Source: CAYMDD01 sp964409675
Lineage (GTDB): Bacteria > Pseudomonadota > Alphaproteobacteria > Rickettsiales > SXRF01
Length of the DNA stretch: 8,342 bases
Assembly (NCBI GenBank): GCA_964409675.1
Contig: CAYPEF010000099.1
Location: 1-8,342 of the forward strand
Reading direction: 5' to 3'
Part shown: positions 5,576-8,342 of the stretch, one piece after another
How the letters are laid out: each line of letters starts with the position of its first letter
Position numbering within the stretch: the first letter of the stretch is position 1
Notes under the pieces: model-generated
Database searches by the model: none
The model's input: only the letters and a program-made list of their open reading frames with translations
Told to the model about the DNA's origin: nothing
Translations under genes and position numbers: made by a program

Positions 5576-6124
5576 TTATTTCCATTTGATTGAGCAGCCA
5601 ATACTCGGCGTCTGCTCGCCACTAACGCTTCCGGTATCGGCAATTTGTACCATGGCATTGTAGAGCTCTCGCTGCCCGCTGTCGCGCGAGCCGGGAGTGG
5701 TTGCGTTCAGCCGTCCGCGGTACTGCAATTGCAAATTGGCGTCGAAGCCGAAGAAATCCGGCGTGCAGACCGCGCCGTAAGCTTTGGCCACGGCTTGCGA
5801 TTCATCGATCAGGTAAGGAAAGGTGAAGCGGTGCGCCTGCGCGAATTTTACCATATTGGCGAAGGAATCCTCCGGGTAATTCTCCACATCATTCGGCATG
5901 ATGGCGACGCTTGCGATGCCGTGCTGCTTCAGCTCCGCCATGTCCCGCGCCAGATCGCCCACAATCGCCTGCACGTAGGGGCAATGGTTGCAGATGAACA
6001 TTACCACCAGCCCGCGCGGGCCTTTTACGCTCTCCAGAGTATGCGTGTTTCCATCAGTGCCGGGCAGGGAGAACGCCGGGGCTTTCCAGCCGGTTTGCGC
6101 TTTAGGGGTTTGCAGTGCGGGCAT
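5576..6124 (-). CDS. PRX-like thioredoxin-fold redox protein
   Basis: A 182-residue cytoplasmic redoxin of the AhpC/TSA-like, PRX-like group, expected to act as a thiol oxidoreductase or peroxidase. Visible: PAFSLPGTDG (16-25), the segment GLVVMFICNHCPYVQAI (38-54) holding a CxxC pair at C45 and C48, IMPNDVENYPEDS (75-87), the cis-proline-like VCTPDFFGF (119-127) with C120, and a C-terminal GCSIKW with C177. The C-N-H-C-P-Y active site and the terminal GCSIKW are hallmarks of a widespread uncharacterised family. There is no signal peptide. ATG at 6124 has AAGGG 6 bases upstream. The small membrane protein follows in the same operon. The physiological substrate is not known. Confidence 0.9.
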   Translation of the reverse strand: MPALQTPKAQTGWKAPAFSLPGTDGNTHTLESVKGPRGLVVMFICNHCPYVQAIVGDLARDMAELKQHGIASVAIMPNDVENYPEDSFANMVKFAQAHRFTFPYLIDESQAVAKAYGAVCTPDFFGFDANLQLQYRGRLNATTPGSRDSGQRELYNAMVQIADTGSVSGEQTPSIGCSIKWK

Positions 6125-6151
6125 ATGGAACCCTTTGATTTAAAATAAGTA

Positions 6152-6157
6152 ATTATA
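6152..6157 (-). promoter_or_regulatory. possible -10 box for the redoxin operon
   Basis: The minus strand reads TATAAT within an AT-rich TATATATAAT run, 27 bases before the redoxin start codon. No convincing -35 hexamer lies 16-18 bases upstream, so this is only a partial promoter. Confidence 0.35.
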
Positions 6158-6182
6158 TATACACAATAGGTTCTATCTCGGC

Positions 6183-6203
6183 ATCCCCGCACAGGGCGGG
6201 GAT
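6183..6203. repeat. intergenic palindrome
   Basis: A perfect 8-bp stem, ATCCCCGC with GCGGGGAT, around the loop ACAGG. On the minus strand it begins 18 bases past the stop codon of the large gene and is not followed by a U-run. It could be a 3' stabilising hairpin or a member of a dispersed palindrome family. Confidence 0.5.
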
Positions 6204-6221
6204 AACAAGTGTATTTTGCAA

Positions 6222-8342
6222 TTACGCGGCAAGCGAATTCCGGCGCGGTGTGAGCATGACGGTGTCGGCTCTTACTTCCTCGTTTGTGGCGTTGCTTTCC
6301 AGACCGAGCTTTTTATAGGCCGCTTTCAGCGCCTCCGTTGCGTTTGCGGCATCGGATCCGTTGGCGATGGCATCGGCAACGCCAGCGCGCGCCTTTTGCA
6401 GCGCCAGCAGGTTTTCCGGCGTGAGCTTCAGCGGTGCTTTACCCTGCGCAGCGGGGAGGGGGATGCTGTAATCGGGGTTGAGCAAGTCGATATGCCCGGA
6501 TTGCTCGCGCGCGGTATTCCACGCCGTATTAACCGCTTTCCATTCCGCACTCGAAGGAGAAGCACTGACGGCGAACAAGGCGCTGTCACGCGCGATCATC
6601 TGCGCAAGCGTTTCACTCTCACGGGCGATTTCTGCATCGGTTATTCCGGGAGTTTTGCCTTTCAGATGCTGCATGGCTTCCACCTTGACTGACTGGATAA
6701 AGCTTTGCGTGGAAACCAGCGTGTAATCCTTTACATCCGGATTGGTGCGGAACTTACCTTTCACAATCGGCGGCACGATGCCTTTATCGGTGGTGGCGTA
6801 CATGCCGTCTTCCAGAGCCTGCGCCACGGCCAGCACGCCGGATGCATCCTTGCCCTGCTTCTGCATGTTCTCCGCCGTGAAGCGCAGCGCCAGGCTGATG
6901 CCTTCCACAAACGACATCGGGTTGAACAGCAGCGTGCCGGTTTCTTTCCAGAGCCCCAGCAAATCGGGCGCGGTGCCGCCCGAGCCAAGTTCCACCACGC
7001 CGCGATTATCATAAATTCTTCCCACGGAATAGGAGGTGCCCTTGCCGTTGATTTCAATATCGGTGGCGAAATCGCCGAAGATGTTGTTCAGCATCAGCAC
7101 CGTGTCTTTCACTTCGTGCTTTTTGCCGTTCTTATCCACGCCGGTGAGATATTCCACGGTGGCATCCGCCGCGTTCTGCACGGAGATACTCAGCGCTTTA
7201 TACTTCGCATCCTTGCGGATATCTTCCAGCGCGGCGCGGGCGGTGCTGTAATATTCGCCGTCGTCATCGAAGCCGAACAGGATGGTGTGGCGTCCGCTGC
7301 TCAGCGCGCCGTCGAGCGTCTGGCGGATCATGTTCTTCACGCGCTCATGATCGAAATGCGTGACCATGGCGACATCGCCTTTGTTCATGGCTTTGCTCAG
7401 CATCACATTGCCGCTGCCGTCGCGCACTTCCAGCGTTCCGCTACTTTCGGCTTTGTATTCGATGGCCTTGTAATGATCGCCGGTGGCGGAGGCGCGCACG
7501 ATTTCCGAATGCTTCGCAGGCTGGAAGCCGCCGCGCGCTTTCACCCCTTCCCACACGTCATGCACATAGGCCGCATAGGAATGGTTGGGGGAGAGCACGT
7601 GCATTTTTTCTTTCAGCTCGGCGGTGGAGAGGCGGGCGAATAAATCATCCACCAGCAGGTCGCCCATTTTCTCCGGGCTTTTACGGTCGCGCGCATAGGC
7701 GGCGATATTGGTGTTGAGTTTTTGCGCATCAATGGCTTCCTGCAGCCAGCCTTTGAGGGCGACGTCATACGTCTTCAGCACGGTCTGCTTCATGCCATGC
7801 GCGAATTGCGCGCCGGCAGTCTTTACTTTATCCAGCGCATGATTCGCCCATTGCATGAAAGATGCTTTATCGGCGCTGTACAGCCGCACCGGCGTTCCGG
7901 CACTCAAGGGCTGGCTGCCGATTTCGGTTTCCTGGCCACTTTCGTCTTTATAGACCACCCGCAGCGTGCCGGCGCTTTTCATCACCCCGGTTTGCCGGTT
8001 TTGCGCGTTCGGGCTGATGACGCTCACCTCCAGCGGCGTTTCCCGGCTCCACGCGGGCGGCTTGACCTGCGAGCGCTCCGCCAACGCGTCCGACGTGCCG
8101 CGGGCGAGGTTCGCCTCCAGGTCGCTGCGCCACGCGGCGTTGGGGCTGCCGATGGTTTTCAGCTTAATGAATACGGCTTCGGCGAATTGTTCCGGCGAAA
8201 GTTTTTCTTTCCGCAATTCCTCCACATCCTGTTGAAGTTTCGCATCGGAGAAAATTAGCTGGTTGTTTTTCTCCAGCAGCATGATGGTGGAAATCACCTG
8301 ATCGCGGCGCGGGGTGATGCCGGGGCCCTTCACGTAAATCAC
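6222..8342 (-). CDS. diverged monomeric isocitrate dehydrogenase-like protein (partial, N-terminus outside window)
   Basis: The frame is open to the window edge, so the 706 residues seen lack the N-terminus, by alignment about 55-60 residues. Homology to monomeric isocitrate dehydrogenase is seen across the length: ARGTSDALA (80-88) against REGNSDRRA; HGMKQTVLK (182-190) against HLKATMMK; NHSYAAYV (253-260) against DRSYAGVY; TVLMLNNIFGDFATDI (414-429) against TISVTGNVLRDYLTDL; RGVVELGSGGTAPD (447-460) against GGLFETGAGGSAPK. In Azotobacter vinelandii numbering, K255 (K185) and metal ligands D350, D548 and D552 (D232, D424, D428) appear kept. R139, R145, R547 and Y420 appear replaced by A80, A86, G423 and T287, and K588/H589/R600 by D460/L461/L472. 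About 50 residues before D232 are missing and the C-terminal part is about 90 longer. I infer a related fold with altered substrate and cofactor; isocitrate oxidation is doubtful. No signal peptide or membrane helix is seen. Confidence 0.8.
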   Translation of the reverse strand: MIYVKGPGITPRRDQVISTIMLLEKNNQLIFSDAKLQQDVEELRKEKLSPEQFAEAVFIKLKTIGSPNAAWRSDLEANLARGTSDALAERSQVKPPAWSRETPLEVSVISPNAQNRQTGVMKSAGTLRVVYKDESGQETEIGSQPLSAGTPVRLYSADKASFMQWANHALDKVKTAGAQFAHGMKQTVLKTYDVALKGWLQEAIDAQKLNTNIAAYARDRKSPEKMGDLLVDDLFARLSTAELKEKMHVLSPNHSYAAYVHDVWEGVKARGGFQPAKHSEIVRASATGDHYKAIEYKAESSGTLEVRDGSGNVMLSKAMNKGDVAMVTHFDHERVKNMIRQTLDGALSSGRHTILFGFDDDGEYYSTARAALEDIRKDAKYKALSISVQNAADATVEYLTGVDKNGKKHEVKDTVLMLNNIFGDFATDIEINGKGTSYSVGRIYDNRGVVELGSGGTAPDLLGLWKETGTLLFNPMSFVEGISLALRFTAENMQKQGKDASGVLAVAQALEDGMYATTDKGIVPPIVKGKFRTNPDVKDYTLVSTQSFIQSVKVEAMQHLKGKTPGITDAEIARESETLAQMIARDSALFAVSASPSSAEWKAVNTAWNTAREQSGHIDLLNPDYSIPLPAAQGKAPLKLTPENLLALQKARAGVADAIANGSDAANATEALKAAYKKLGLESNATNEEVRADTVMLTPRRNSLAA

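Noticed and set aside
5557..5658. A longer start for the small membrane protein at ATG 5658.
   Set aside because: It would overlap the upstream redoxin gene by 83 bases and has no good ribosome site, while GTG 5556 has GGAGGA at 7 bases.
6705..7643. A 312-residue open frame on the plus strand.
   Set aside because: It lies wholly opposite the IDH-like gene, is rich in His, Arg and Ala in a pattern typical of antisense to GC-rich coding DNA, and shows no recognisable domain.

Overview
The window reads as a piece of chromosome from a Gram-negative bacterium, probably Pseudomonadota and possibly an alphaproteobacterium. The grounds are a small MPRGDK-type protein, a CbpA/CbpM chaperone pair, an R773-type ArsC, a SlyB-like outer-membrane lipoprotein and short GC-rich palindromes between genes. 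The assignment is inference from gene content. No rRNA, tRNA, transposase, phage gene or CRISPR array is visible. Nine of the ten genes are on the minus strand.

Layout. (1) 1-2461: a minus-strand unit with a PsiF-like small secreted protein (2243-2461), an OmpR-type response regulator (1459-2133) and a membrane sensor histidine kinase (105-1487). The 110 bases between the secreted protein and the regulator hold a dyad, a promoter-like pair of hexamers and a strong hairpin with a U-tract. (2) 2642-2803: a 53-residue protein of the MPRGDK family. (3) 3009-4629: minus-strand arsC, then cbpA (35-base gap), then cbpM (ATGA overlap). (4) 4732-5142: the only plus-strand gene, a small lipoprotein divergent from arsC and directly abutting, tail to tail, the next unit. 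(5) 5143-6124: a PRX-like thioredoxin-fold protein followed by a small two-helix membrane protein that starts at GTG. (6) 6222 to the right edge: a large gene, cut by the window end, encoding a strongly diverged relative of monomeric isocitrate dehydrogenase.

The most unusual content is the last gene. Matched from memory to the monomeric isocitrate dehydrogenase family, it keeps the catalytic lysine and the three metal-binding aspartates in order. It has lost the arginines that grip isocitrate, the catalytic tyrosine and the NADP 2'-phosphate contacts, lacks about 50 internal residues, and has a longer C-terminal part. This looks like an old fold moved to a new substrate or role, not a plain isocitrate dehydrogenase.

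Non-coding DNA also carries structure. A 35-base palindromic element occurs twice in opposite orientation (20-54 and 2835-2869, 31 of 35 identical). Two other palindromes lie at 2902-2928 and 6183-6203. The response regulator gene has a leader in which the -35 box sits in the centre of a dyad and the predicted start of transcription falls at the edge of a terminator-like hairpin. No gene-free stretch exceeds about 210 bases.
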